Shown one piece after another: positions 53,752-59,958 of a stretch of DNA of 64,000 nt. The notes under the pieces were generated by a model. The model worked only from the letters and a program-made list of their open reading frames with translations, did not search any database and had not been told where the DNA came from. The DNA is from a virus, in IMG/VR virus record IMGVR_UViG_3300032050_000109, positions 1 to 64,000 of that record; one strand, 5' to 3'. A program made the translations under genes and the position numbers. How positions within the stretch are numbered: position 1 is the stretch's first letter; every line of letters starts with the position of its first letter.

Positions 53752-54161
53752 AATGTTTTTAAATTTAAAACTTGCGTTACGGCTTCCTTCGGTATATAAG
53801 TAGTAACATAATTTCCAGGATCTACACTTTTCAAATCAGGTAACTTACTTTTATCAACAGTTACAATTATACCGTTATTTTTATTCCTGAAATTAACTAA
53901 AGCAAAACGTGCCGCTAATTTAAAATCACTAGATAAATAACTGCCGATTATATTTCTAGTATTACCTGTGCCTCTAGATGTTACTTTACCAGTAGTATTT
54001 AAAATATTGTATTCTGCTTCAGACATACCTCTATATAGTTTACTACTATCACTTGAAAATTTGTCAAGTTCATCTGCAATATATTGTAACCTACCAGTAG
54101 GTTCCCATATTAAATAATCATATATGCTACTAGCTTCGTATAGTAAACTGTACTTCTTCAT
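53748..54161 (-). CDS. ADP-ribosyltransferase-like protein with packaging-type leader
   Basis: A 137-residue protein. After a leader MKKYSLLYE|A (L-x-E at 7-9), the body has the layout of small ADP-ribosyltransferases: KLYRGMSEAE with Arg44, then GSYLSSDFKLAARFAL (73-88) in the place of the S-T-S motif and its helix, strand GIIVTVDKS, and IPKEAVTQ with Glu126 as the candidate catalytic glutamate. This R-S-E order is what I see; the ART call is inference without a search. T4 packages the ART Alt in its head by an N-terminal leader cut by gp21, so the combination here is a strong parallel. A TATTTATA octamer ends 4 nt before the ATG. Confidence 0.65.
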   Translation of the reverse strand: MKKYSLLYEASSIYDYLIWEPTGRLQYIADELDKFSSDSSKLYRGMSEAEYNILNTTGKVTSRGTGNTRNIIGSYLSSDFKLAARFALVNFRNKNNGIIVTVDKSKLPDLKSVDPGNYVTTYIPKEAVTQVLNLKTL

Positions 54162-54165
54162 TACT

Positions 54166-54173
54166 TATAAATA
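54166..54173 (-). promoter_or_regulatory. TATTTATA octamer, 4 nt before the ART-like gene
   Basis: Reads TATTTATAAGTAATG. Confidence 0.55.
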
Positions 54174-54200
54174 TATGAATATATATTTATTACACTAAAA

Positions 54201-54583
54201 TGGTGGACATGGGGAGAGTCGAACTCCCGTCTTTAATAGATAATCAATATCAGACTACACGTTTATATATTTTAAGTTGTTAGGAAGTAATAATAAAAAA
54301 TATCTAAAAATATTATCCTTAAGATTTAATAATTTCTCGATCATTTGCATAAATCAAACATTTGATCCAGTCCAATAATTTACACCCAACACAAATATCA
54401 GACTTCAATGTGTAGGATGGCGCGACAACTTAGGCCGCAACGGCTACGTCATCATAAGAGAAGTCGTAGCTGATTACATTATCTTCAGCAGTTAATGTTG
54501 TAATAGATGTTTTAAAGAGGCCAACTATCATCCTCTACGTGCCTAACATTAATGTACTATTAAATCGAAACCAGTACATGCCC
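54201..54583 (-). ncRNA. ssrA: tmRNA (one-piece)
   Basis: Both tRNA-like ends are present. The 5' end GGGCATG (54577-54583) followed by TACTGGTTTCGATT is the classic tmRNA start. The 3' end has a T-arm GGGAGTTCGACTCTCCC, the acceptor strand CATGTCC pairing over 7 bp with the 5' end, and an encoded ACCA. The total is 383 nt. A tag frame resumes at a GCT at 54487-54489 and runs to a TAA at 54430-54432, giving AEDNVISYDFSYDDVAVAA, 19 residues, longer than the 10 of E. coli. It would rescue stalled ribosomes and tag their products for proteolysis during infection. The A-V-A-A end suggests a proteobacterial-type degron. Confidence 0.93.
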
Positions 54584-54589
54584 ATAAAA

Positions 54590-55390
54590 TTATCTAGCTG
54601 AATTGTTTAACTTATAAGCACTAAGTTCAGCGTTGTGACCAGTATGTAATGAGGTAAAATATTTACTCATCATACTTTTATATCCCATGTTTTTCCAACG
54701 TATAGCAAATTCTAACTCTACACTAATTTTAGATCTATCGTATTCTGTAGAAAATTCTCCTACAGATAAAAGTTTATTAACGTTATGTACTCCTGGTCTT
54801 AAAGAAAAATATGGCCAATTTATATAATACATCCATATATCTAATCCAGTGTGCATTGCCATTACATCGTCTAAAAATAAATGATCGTTTATCGGTCTAT
54901 CGTCAAAATAAACAGTTTCCCAAAATTTGCCTATTATTTTTTTCGGAAACATATTTTCGGGAAAATTTTTCCAACTTTGATTATATCCAATATATGCATA
55001 TTCCGGATTTTCTTCCATAATATCAATAGTTTCACCAATGGTAAACATATTATAAAATTGATGATCATCTTCTAAATGAAAAACATAATCACCGGACGAA
55101 TTTATGAGTCCTTGTCTCCAAAAATTTAATATTCTAGCATGTCTATAATTATCAGGAAAAGATTCCTTTTCAAAAAATCTATAACTAATTAACCTGTCCG
55201 GAATATAATTCTTATAATATTCCATAGCAATACTACGTTCTTCATTTGTAGAAGAATCATCGTAATAATGAACTTCATCTATTACGTGTTTATCTGTACA
55301 AAATACGCCAAAACTTTTAATAGCAGCTCTTAATAAGTTAATTCTTTTACAAGCAGTTGTAGTCAATATAACTTTTTTACCTTTGTACAT
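54590..55390 (-). CDS. GT-A fold glycosyltransferase
   Basis: A 266-residue enzyme of GT2/GT-A type: KKVILTTTACKRINLLRAAI, a nucleotide-binding YYDDSSTNEERSI, and a DxD-like FHLEDDHQF (metal site). A C-terminal region with aromatic clusters (MYYINWPYFSLRPGVHNVNK) may bind the acceptor. It lies between the tmRNA and a tRNA-Gly, 7 bp from the tmRNA 5' end. It would transfer a sugar to a phage or host surface target. Separate from the main glycosylation island, it is a sixth sugar-related gene in this window. Confidence 0.82.
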   Translation of the reverse strand: MYKGKKVILTTTACKRINLLRAAIKSFGVFCTDKHVIDEVHYYDDSSTNEERSIAMEYYKNYIPDRLISYRFFEKESFPDNYRHARILNFWRQGLINSSGDYVFHLEDDHQFYNMFTIGETIDIMEENPEYAYIGYNQSWKNFPENMFPKKIIGKFWETVYFDDRPINDHLFLDDVMAMHTGLDIWMYYINWPYFSLRPGVHNVNKLLSVGEFSTEYDRSKISVELEFAIRWKNMGYKSMMSKYFTSLHTGHNAELSAYKLNNSAR

Positions 55391-55406
55391 AAAACATTAT
55401 TTTATA

Positions 55407-55480
55407 TGGAGCGGGTAGCCGGAATCGAACCGGCACATCGACCTTGGCAAGGTTGCAGGCTACCACTACATCATACCCGC
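55407..55480 (-). tRNA. tRNA-Gly (GCC)
   Basis: Acceptor GCGGGTA/TACCCGC, discriminator T, encoded CCA; anticodon loop CTTGCCA; T-loop TTCGATT. Complete cloverleaf. Confidence 0.93.
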
Positions 55481-55534
55481 GCTCTCTGAACATTAATATA
55501 TAGTTGAACATATTCAACAAACATTAATTTAAAA

Positions 55535-55609
55535 TGGTGGACCGTAAGAGAATCGAACTCTTCCCTAAAGCTTGCAAAGCTCCCGTGCTACCACTATCAC
55601 CAACAGCCC
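55535..55609 (-). tRNA. tRNA-Ala (TGC)
   Basis: Acceptor GGGCTGT/ACGGTCC with the G3-U70 pair that defines tRNA-Ala; anticodon loop TTTGCAA; T-loop TTCGATT; CCA encoded. Confidence 0.9.
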
Positions 55610-55619
55610 ATTAAAAGAA

Positions 55620-55646
55620 TTTATACTAACATATAGTTTTTGTCAA
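55620..55646 (-). promoter_or_regulatory. Probable promoter before tRNA-Ala and tRNA-Gly
   Basis: TTGACA (55641-55646) and TATAAA (55620-55625), spacing 15 bp, slightly short. Confidence 0.5.
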
Positions 55647-55770
55647 ACTAAAAATCAAATTGGATGACTACGACTTGCGAATATACGAGGATTTCACTAT
55701 ACTTTGTTCCATATGTCTATCTCGTCAACTTCAGTCTCCTCTACCAGCTAATAGGTAGCATGCTATAATT
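55647..55770 (-). ncRNA. Unassigned structured RNA ending in CCA
   Basis: A roughly 120-nt stretch between an HNH gene and the tRNA-Ala promoter, with no reading frame. The minus strand has a hairpin CTACC-TATTAGCT-GGTAG like a tRNA D-arm, a longer-range GAGGA/TCCTC pairing, and ends TAGTCATCCA before an AT-rich tail, as tRNAs here do. Normal anticodon and T-arms cannot be drawn. It shares GTGAAATCCT near its 3' part with the element at 63650-63800. It may be a stable RNA like T4 RNA C/D or a decayed tRNA. Confidence 0.4.
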
Positions 55771-55784
55771 CTATACACAAATAG

Positions 55785-56324
55785 TCAAATCTTTTTTAAA
55801 AATGTGTTTCGGTATTCTACTACTTTATCGTAAACTAAATGTTTGTATTTGCTGTGCCAATATTGATGATGTGTCGGACACATTGGAATCAAATTTTCTG
55901 GAACATTATTATTTCTGTTCTCATCAAAATGATGTACAGCCACTATATTTTGTTCTCCACAAATTATACATTGTTTTTTATGATGTCTAAAACACAATGT
56001 AGTATAGTGTTTTATGTTATCATCTGTTACTCTTTTTGATGCAAAAAATTTATTAGAACAAGCATGACTACAAGTTTGTTTTCTATTATTCCCCCCAGAT
56101 TGTGTTGTAAACATTTTGTTACAACACGGGCATTTTTCCTCAACAAACGAATATTTTATGTTATGACCTCCACCAGATGATTTAAAATGTGATATATCAA
56201 GATTGTGTTCTTTAACAATTCCATTTATAATCGCACTTGTTTTTCCGTTATAAAATTTATATCCTAAATTTTTAGCAAAATCGCTTTTTGATTTTGAGTG
56301 TTTTACGATGTCTGTATAATCCAT
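55785..56324 (-). CDS. HNH endonuclease in the tRNA array
   Basis: A 179-residue HNH nuclease. The first half has a helix-turn-helix-like region (KSDFAKNLGYKFYNGKTSAI). A zinc ribbon follows (CPCCNKMFTT, QTCSHACSN), then a second, HNH one: QCIICGEQNIVAVHHFDENR with the first His pair, NNNVPENLIPMCPTHHQYWH with the Asn and last His. This fits a free-standing homing endonuclease living between tRNA genes. TATTTATT ends 3 nt before its start. A DNA-degrading role against competitors is also possible. Confidence 0.87.
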   Translation of the reverse strand: MDYTDIVKHSKSKSDFAKNLGYKFYNGKTSAIINGIVKEHNLDISHFKSSGGGHNIKYSFVEEKCPCCNKMFTTQSGGNNRKQTCSHACSNKFFASKRVTDDNIKHYTTLCFRHHKKQCIICGEQNIVAVHHFDENRNNNVPENLIPMCPTHHQYWHSKYKHLVYDKVVEYRNTFLKKI

Positions 56325-56417
56325 ACTAATAAATAGTATTAGTATAGTCTAAACGATTATTTTTGATTCAAGTTCCAAACCAGGCCGTCTACTATTGACA
56401 TTACATTCCGATGAAAT

Positions 56418-56492
56418 TGGCAGGGGATGCTGGAGTCGAACCAACTTCTTCTCGTTCAAAGCGAGACATAATAGCCATTATACTAATCCCCC
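56418..56492 (-). tRNA. tRNA-Gln (TTG)
   Basis: Acceptor GGGGGAT/ATCCCCT with a G1-U72 pair, discriminator G, CCA; anticodon loop CTTTGAA; T-loop TTCGACT. Confidence 0.92.
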
Positions 56493-56499
56493 GTTAAAA

Positions 56500-57183
56500 T
56501 TAACTTATATCGATACCATAACTCTTACACCATTTTCTTACAGCATTATCAGATACATTATATTTTTTTCCTAAATCGACCATAGTATTATTCTTTATTT
56601 CTTGTTCTAATATTTCTTTTGTTGGTCTAGTTACTTTTCTGATATTATATTTAGGATTACTTCTCCAATTAGGATTAATATCCGACGGTCTAATTTTATG
56701 TTTATTTAATGATCTTCCAGCATATGTGTTAGTTTGACTATGACAGTTAGGACATAAAAATGTTAAATTTACAATTCTATTATCATTAGATATTCCATTT
56801 TTATGTTCTAGTTGTAGAGTTAATTTTTTATTACACCAATTACCATCATTTTTACAATTAGAACACTCATATTTTATGATATCATGTTCAACCAACCATT
56901 TTTTTAAATTTGATCTATTACAATTTGAATTAATAGTTAATCGTTCCAGTAATATATTTTTTGTGACTTTTCTAGTAAAATTACTTGAATCTATTCTTTT
57001 TAGAAAATGATTGGTATCAAGATTTAATTTTAAAATTCTTTTTTTACAAGTTTTATAATTACCACCTTTATTTTCCATACCAAAGTGTCTCAACAATTCA
57101 GACATCGTTCTGCTATTTTTTACCAATTTAGTAAATTCAGCATCTGATATTTTCCATATAATACTTGATCGTTTTTTATTCAT
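56500..57183 (-). CDS. HNH endonuclease with recognition extension, in the tRNA array
   Basis: A 227-residue HNH nuclease. An N-terminal helical region (ISDAEFTKLVKNSRTMSELL) is followed by a zinc/HNH core: YECSNCKNDGNWCNKKLTLQ, LEHKNGISNDNRIVNLTFLC and PNCHSQTNTYAGR. The C-terminal 50 residues carry a resolvase-like helix-turn-helix (EILEQEIKNNTMVDLGKKYN, VSDNAVRKWCKSYGIDIS) suitable for site recognition. Different from the other HNH gene 180 bp away, so two separate insertions flank tRNA-Gln. TATTTATG lies 5 nt before the ATG. Confidence 0.88.
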   Translation of the reverse strand: MNKKRSSIIWKISDAEFTKLVKNSRTMSELLRHFGMENKGGNYKTCKKRILKLNLDTNHFLKRIDSSNFTRKVTKNILLERLTINSNCNRSNLKKWLVEHDIIKYECSNCKNDGNWCNKKLTLQLEHKNGISNDNRIVNLTFLCPNCHSQTNTYAGRSLNKHKIRPSDINPNWRSNPKYNIRKVTRPTKEILEQEIKNNTMVDLGKKYNVSDNAVRKWCKSYGIDIS

Positions 57184-57245
57184 ACATACATAAATATGTA
57201 AGAATCAAATGAAAGTTCAATTTTATTTTAATTGATTTAAAAAAT

Positions 57246-57319
57246 TGGAGCGGGTAGAGAAAATCGAATTCTCACATACGCATTGGAAGTGCGTCAGGCT
57301 ACCATTACATCATACCCGC
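57246..57319 (-). tRNA. tRNA-Gly (TCC)
   Basis: Acceptor GCGGGTA/TACCCGC, CCA; anticodon loop CTTCCAA; T-loop TTCGATT. Body nearly identical to the tRNA-Gly (GCC) at 55407-55480, so probably a duplicate with changed anticodon. Confidence 0.92.
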
Positions 57320-57325
57320 GTTATA

Positions 57326-57853
57326 TTACTTTTTACGAAGTCTACTGATCAAATCGTCATATTGAGCATGTCCGCCTATAAAAAACCATTTGATATGTTG
57401 TATATTTGGATCTTTACGATCTTGAATAACTTTTCCTACACTTCTATATGTTTTACCGTCGTGATTACCCGCATTAATCGCTACATATCCTTTTAAGCCA
57501 GGAGCTAAACTATGAAATCTTAATTTTCCTAGTGTAGGATCTTGTAAAAATAAACCGTAATATTCTTTGCTTGTTTGTTTTATTTTTAAAGGTAAGTTAT
57601 TAAAATCTCTTTCAAATCTATCTGTTATATGATTTATATAATTACTAACTTTTCTAGGATCTTTTTTTGTATTTAAATCTGTTTCTGTTATTCCAAAAAA
57701 TGATGTTAACGGCTTAGTTTTATTAAAATCTACATCGTTAGCAATGACATCCCAGTTAACTTTATCTTCCCAATTATTATCATTAACATTTAATGATTCT
57801 AACATTAATTGTTTATGTTTATTAAACGTTCCTTCAAAAATATTATCGTACAT
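57326..57853 (-). CDS. Hypothetical protein between tRNAs
   Basis: A 175-residue protein, MYDNIFEGTFNKHKQLMLES, with a mixed helical/beta body (FRFHSLAPGLKGYVAIN-like residues around 113-130, then HIKWFFIGGHAQYDDLISRL). The ending IKWFFIGGHAQYD resembles toxin-like or RelE-type small domains only superficially. The N-terminal IFE could be a prohead protease site, but this is weak. A TATTTATA octamer ends 4 nt before the ATG, so it is expressed with the same signal as late genes. Function unknown. Confidence 0.68.
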   Translation of the reverse strand: MYDNIFEGTFNKHKQLMLESLNVNDNNWEDKVNWDVIANDVDFNKTKPLTSFFGITETDLNTKKDPRKVSNYINHITDRFERDFNNLPLKIKQTSKEYYGLFLQDPTLGKLRFHSLAPGLKGYVAINAGNHDGKTYRSVGKVIQDRKDPNIQHIKWFFIGGHAQYDDLISRLRKK

Positions 57854-57857
57854 ATTT

Positions 57858-57865
57858 TATAAATA
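57858..57865 (-). promoter_or_regulatory. TATTTATA octamer, 4 nt before the 57326-57853 gene
   Basis: Reads CATATTTATAAAATATG. Confidence 0.5.
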
Positions 57866-57901
57866 TGAAATATTATGTGTATAATTTAATATGTATTCAA
57901 A

Positions 57902-57981
57902 ATTATTAGATGTTCAGTCATCAATTAATTTGATGTGTACTATGAACCACGGACAGGTAATCTAATTTCTCATAGCGCGGA
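57902..57981 (-). repeat. 80-bp identical repeat, copy 1 (3' flank of tRNA-Ser GCT)
   Basis: Identical over 80 bp to 58108-58187, offset 206 bp. Each copy starts at the end of a tRNA-Ser acceptor stem and can fold: outer ATTAGAT/ATCTAAT, inner GTTCA/TGAAC and CATCAA/TTGATG pairings. Confidence 0.92.
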
Positions 57982-58067
57982 GGCGAAGGGTGCTGCCCCC
58001 TCAGTGGCTTTTAGACCACGGCAGTTTAGCAAACTGCTGTAGAAACCTAACTATCTACGTCACCTCC
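57978..58067 (-). tRNA. tRNA-Ser (GCT)
   Basis: Class II tRNA: acceptor GGAGGTG/CGCCTCC, anticodon loop TTGCTAA, variable arm GTGG-TCTAAAA-CCAC. The T-loop GGCAGCA is unusual. No CCA is encoded; the 3' end runs into the 80-bp repeat. Confidence 0.85.
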
Positions 58068-58107
58068 ATAAATCTTTTGACAAACTCCGATTTCTTCAAG
58101 AGACGAT

Positions 58108-58187
58108 ATTATTAGATGTTCAGTCATCAATTAATTTGATGTGTACTATGAACCACGGACAGGTAATCTAATTTCTCATAGCGCGGA
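58108..58187 (-). repeat. 80-bp identical repeat, copy 2 (3' flank of tRNA-Ser TGA)
   Basis: Second copy of the structured repeat, lying between the two tRNA-Ser genes and overlapping the acceptor end of tRNA-Ser (TGA). Confidence 0.92.
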
Positions 58188-58267
58188 AGCAACAGGAATC
58201 GAACCTGTGAGGGTTTATGGCCCCAGCTGTTTTCAAGACAGTTTCCTCGACCTACCGGACTACTTCC
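58184..58267 (-). tRNA. tRNA-Ser (TGA)
   Basis: Acceptor GGAAGTA/TGCTTCC; anticodon loop CTTGAAA; variable arm with GGGG/CCCT; T-loop TTCGATT. No CCA encoded. Confidence 0.9.
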
Positions 58268-58275
58268 ATATAAAT

Positions 58276-58353
58276 TGGTGGACCAGGTGAGAATCGAACT
58301 CACATCAGATTGATTGCAAATCAGTCTCGCTTAGCCTTAGAACATGCCAGCCC
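58276..58353 (-). tRNA. tRNA-Ala (TGC), second copy, divergent
   Basis: Acceptor GGGCTGG/CTGGTCC with G3-U70, CCA; loop TTTGCAA. The anticodon stem has a C-A mismatch and the D-arm is irregular, so the tRNA may be weak or decaying. Confidence 0.7.
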
Positions 58354-58361
58354 ATATAAAT

Positions 58362-58439
58362 TGGTAGCTATGATAGGATTCGAACCTACACTATTCTGTT
58401 TCTAAGACAGACGACTCCTTCCAGTTGGTCTACATAGCC
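58362..58439 (-). tRNA. tRNA with anticodon TAG (nominally Leu), class I body
   Basis: Acceptor GGCTATG/CATAGCT, D-arm with AACTGGAAGG, anticodon stem TCTGT/ACAGA with loop CTTAGAA, 5-nt variable region, T-loop TTCGAAT, CCA. The anticodon reads CUA (Leu) but bacterial tRNA-Leu normally has a long variable arm, which is missing here. The amino acid is therefore uncertain. Confidence 0.75.
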
Positions 58440-58446
58440 GTTAAAA

Positions 58447-58531
58447 TGGTCGGAGTGATAGGACTTGCACCTACAGGTCTTTCGATCCAGTTCCCAAAAC
58501 TGGCCCGCTCCTATTTACGGACTACACTCCG
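58447..58531 (-). tRNA. tRNA-Pro (TGG)
   Basis: Acceptor CGGAGTG/CACTCCG, CCA; anticodon stem CCAGT/ACTGG, loop TTTGGGA; a longer variable region and T-loop TGCAAGT. Confidence 0.88.
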
Positions 58532-58538
58532 ATTAAAA

Positions 58539-58615
58539 TGGTAGGTGGTACAGGATTCAAACCTGTGACGTTTTGCGTGTAAAGCAAATGCTCTATCAGA
58601 CTGAGCTAACCACCC
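58539..58615 (-). tRNA. tRNA-Val (TAC)
   Basis: Acceptor GGGTGGT/ACCACCT, CCA; anticodon stem TTTGC/GCAAA with loop TTTACAC; T-loop TTTGAAT; regular D-arm TAGCTCAG. Confidence 0.93.
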
Positions 58616-58619
58616 ATTT

Positions 58620-58747
58620 AAAAATCGTTATTACTTTTATTCCAATTATCGCCAGTTGGGTTCTCTACGAGGATAACACCCAGTGACCGATCAAATGTTT
58701 TAACTTTCGTTGGGGACATCAGATAGAGTTTCAACCCCGTTCGTTAT
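58620..58747 (-). ncRNA. Structured leader of the tRNA-Val to tRNA-Ser transcript
   Basis: About 125 nt between the promoter at 58754-58781 and tRNA-Val, without a reading frame. Several pairings can be drawn: GGGG/CCCC early, and TGGGTGTT with AGAACCCA around ATCCTCGT. It may be a separate stable RNA processed from the tRNA precursor or simply a structured leader. Confidence 0.4.
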
Positions 58748-58753
58748 ATTTCA

Positions 58754-58781
58754 AATATACCACACATTCTCAATCCGTCAA
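58754..58781 (-). promoter_or_regulatory. Sigma-70-type promoter of the tRNA cluster
   Basis: TTGACG (58776-58781), 16-bp spacer, TATATT (58754-58759). Directly follows the small RNA terminator. Confidence 0.72.
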
Positions 58782-58795
58782 CCACAAAAATCAAA

Positions 58796-58827
58796 AACCC
58801 GTCATTCTTTTTATAGAGTGACGGGTT
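58796..58827 (-). terminator. Terminator of the small RNA
   Basis: 13-bp stem AACCCGTCATTCT with AGAGTGACGGGTT (one G-U), followed on the minus strand by TTTTTGATTTTTG. Confidence 0.88.
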
Positions 58828-58911
58828 GGATCTTTATAGCAAACAACTCCGTCATCAACTTCCCAATGGAAGTTGACTGGCTTGACTAGGTTGTGATAGT
58901 GAAATCATATT
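58796..58911 (-). ncRNA. Candidate stand-alone small RNA, about 115 nt
   Basis: Bounded by its own promoter (58918-58946) and its own strong terminator, with no start codon or frame in between. A first hairpin CAACTTCC-ATTG-GGAAGTTG (58851-58870 area), then about 25 unpaired nt, then the terminator hairpin: the usual build of a small regulatory RNA. No similarity to a known class recognised. Confidence 0.65.
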
Positions 58912-58917
58912 GTTACT

Positions 58918-58946
58918 AATATATAGTATGTAAATTTAGAAAGCAA
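58918..58946 (-). promoter_or_regulatory. Promoter of the small RNA
   Basis: TTGCTT (58941-58946), 17-bp spacer, TATATT (58918-58923); start near 58911, just after the serine protease gene. Confidence 0.62.
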
Positions 58947-58954
58947 CAAAAATT

Positions 58955-59875
58955 TTAATAATTTTTAAATGCACTTAAATCAACCTCATTTACAACATAT
59001 CCACTATTTCTTGTAATATTATTTATCTCCGCAATTTGAGCAGGTAAAAATGTTCCCATACCTGTATTATTGGTCCAGATTTTGTACCAAGCTCCTATTA
59101 ATACCAATTCGTTATTTACTAATGTAAAAATAGGATTGCCACTATCTCCAACGGCAAGCATTTCAAAATATTGTGATAATACGTCATCTGAATGTTTACC
59201 CATTGAAAAATTAATGCCGTCTAGTTGATTATAAACCGTCTGTAATTCCCCAATCAAAGATTTACGTTCTTGATCTGAATAAAAAACAGGAAACATGCTT
59301 GTTAGATATGTTTTATAATTTGAAGGCAATATTTTATATACTTTTAACGAACTATGAACTTCACTATCTAATTCACCAATCAATATATCAGTATTACCTA
59401 GTCGTTTTGTTTTGATCACTTTATATTCATAAGTGTTATTATTGTTATCGACAAAATAAATCAAAAATTGCAATGTTGGATACGGCACATGATTTGCCAA
59501 TAAAACATGTTTACGAGTAATCAATGTTCCGCCACCGACACAACCTAATCCCCATATTCCCATAGATATACCAGTTGTATCCAGATTTCTAGCCCAACAA
59601 TTTACGTTTCGTGTCCATTTTAACGGATTCATAGTAAACCCAGAAACAATATTTTTTTCCTTTTTATCTTTCAACAATATTTGCAATGATAAAGATATAT
59701 GTTCTTTTAAATCTGGTTTTGATATTAAATTGGGTTGTACGTTTGTTAAACTGGAAGTTCCGCTATTTCCAGAAGTTGAAAATTGAGTTGACGACGCTTC
59801 TCTTTTAGCTTCAACTATTATTTTTTGAATTAAACTATTTAATTCAAACTGTAAGCTTTCTAGTGTAGTTGACAT
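58955..59875 (-). CDS. Trypsin-like serine protease (S1 fold)
   Basis: A 306-residue protein with the chymotrypsin-like triad in order: GGTLITRKHVLLANHVP (His at about 134), NTDILIGELDSE (Asp at about 162) and LAVGDSGNPIF (Ser at about 250, GDSGNP loop). Residues 1-70 form a charged helix and a Ser/Thr-rich linker; no signal peptide is seen, so it would act in the cytoplasm or be packaged. The late LIGAWYKIWTNN completes the barrel. A phage trypsin fold is uncommon. The gene has an AGAAAGG ribosome site and a TATTTATA octamer 22 nt upstream. It follows the outer-membrane-type gene, across a terminator. Confidence 0.82.
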   Translation of the reverse strand: MSTTLESLQFELNSLIQKIIVEAKREASSTQFSTSGNSGTSSLTNVQPNLISKPDLKEHISLSLQILLKDKKEKNIVSGFTMNPLKWTRNVNCWARNLDTTGISMGIWGLGCVGGGTLITRKHVLLANHVPYPTLQFLIYFVDNNNNTYEYKVIKTKRLGNTDILIGELDSEVHSSLKVYKILPSNYKTYLTSMFPVFYSDQERKSLIGELQTVYNQLDGINFSMGKHSDDVLSQYFEMLAVGDSGNPIFTLVNNELVLIGAWYKIWTNNTGMGTFLPAQIAEINNITRNSGYVVNEVDLSAFKNY

Positions 59876-59897
59876 AATTATGTACCTTTCTTTCGTT

Positions 59898-59905
59898 TAT
59901 AAATA
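59898..59905 (-). promoter_or_regulatory. TATTTATA octamer 22 nt before the protease gene
   Basis: Here the octamer is followed by a normal leader with AGAAAGGT, unlike the short-spaced cases. Confidence 0.5.
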
Positions 59906-59934
59906 TAAACCCCCTCTTAAAGAGAGGGGGTTTA
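59906..59934 (-). terminator. Terminator after the outer-membrane-type gene
   Basis: 12-bp stem TAAACCCCCTCT/AGAGGGGGTTTA, 5-nt loop; on the minus strand followed by TATTTATAAACG. Confidence 0.85.
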
Positions 59935-59958
59935 TCTAATTACACGTTTTACTTTAAC

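Noticed and set aside
57902-58187. CRISPR or attachment-site repeat
   Set aside because: Only two copies, each attached to a tRNA-Ser 3' end; no integrase gene in the window.
58276-58353. tRNA-Cys (GCA) reading of the second tRNA-Ala
   Set aside because: The register needed for GCA gives several mismatches in the anticodon stem; the TGC register and G3-U70 favour Ala.
58620-58747. Hammerhead ribozyme (CTGATG and CGAAA are present)
   Set aside because: The core lacks the A after CTGATG, and no stem II or stem III can be drawn around it.
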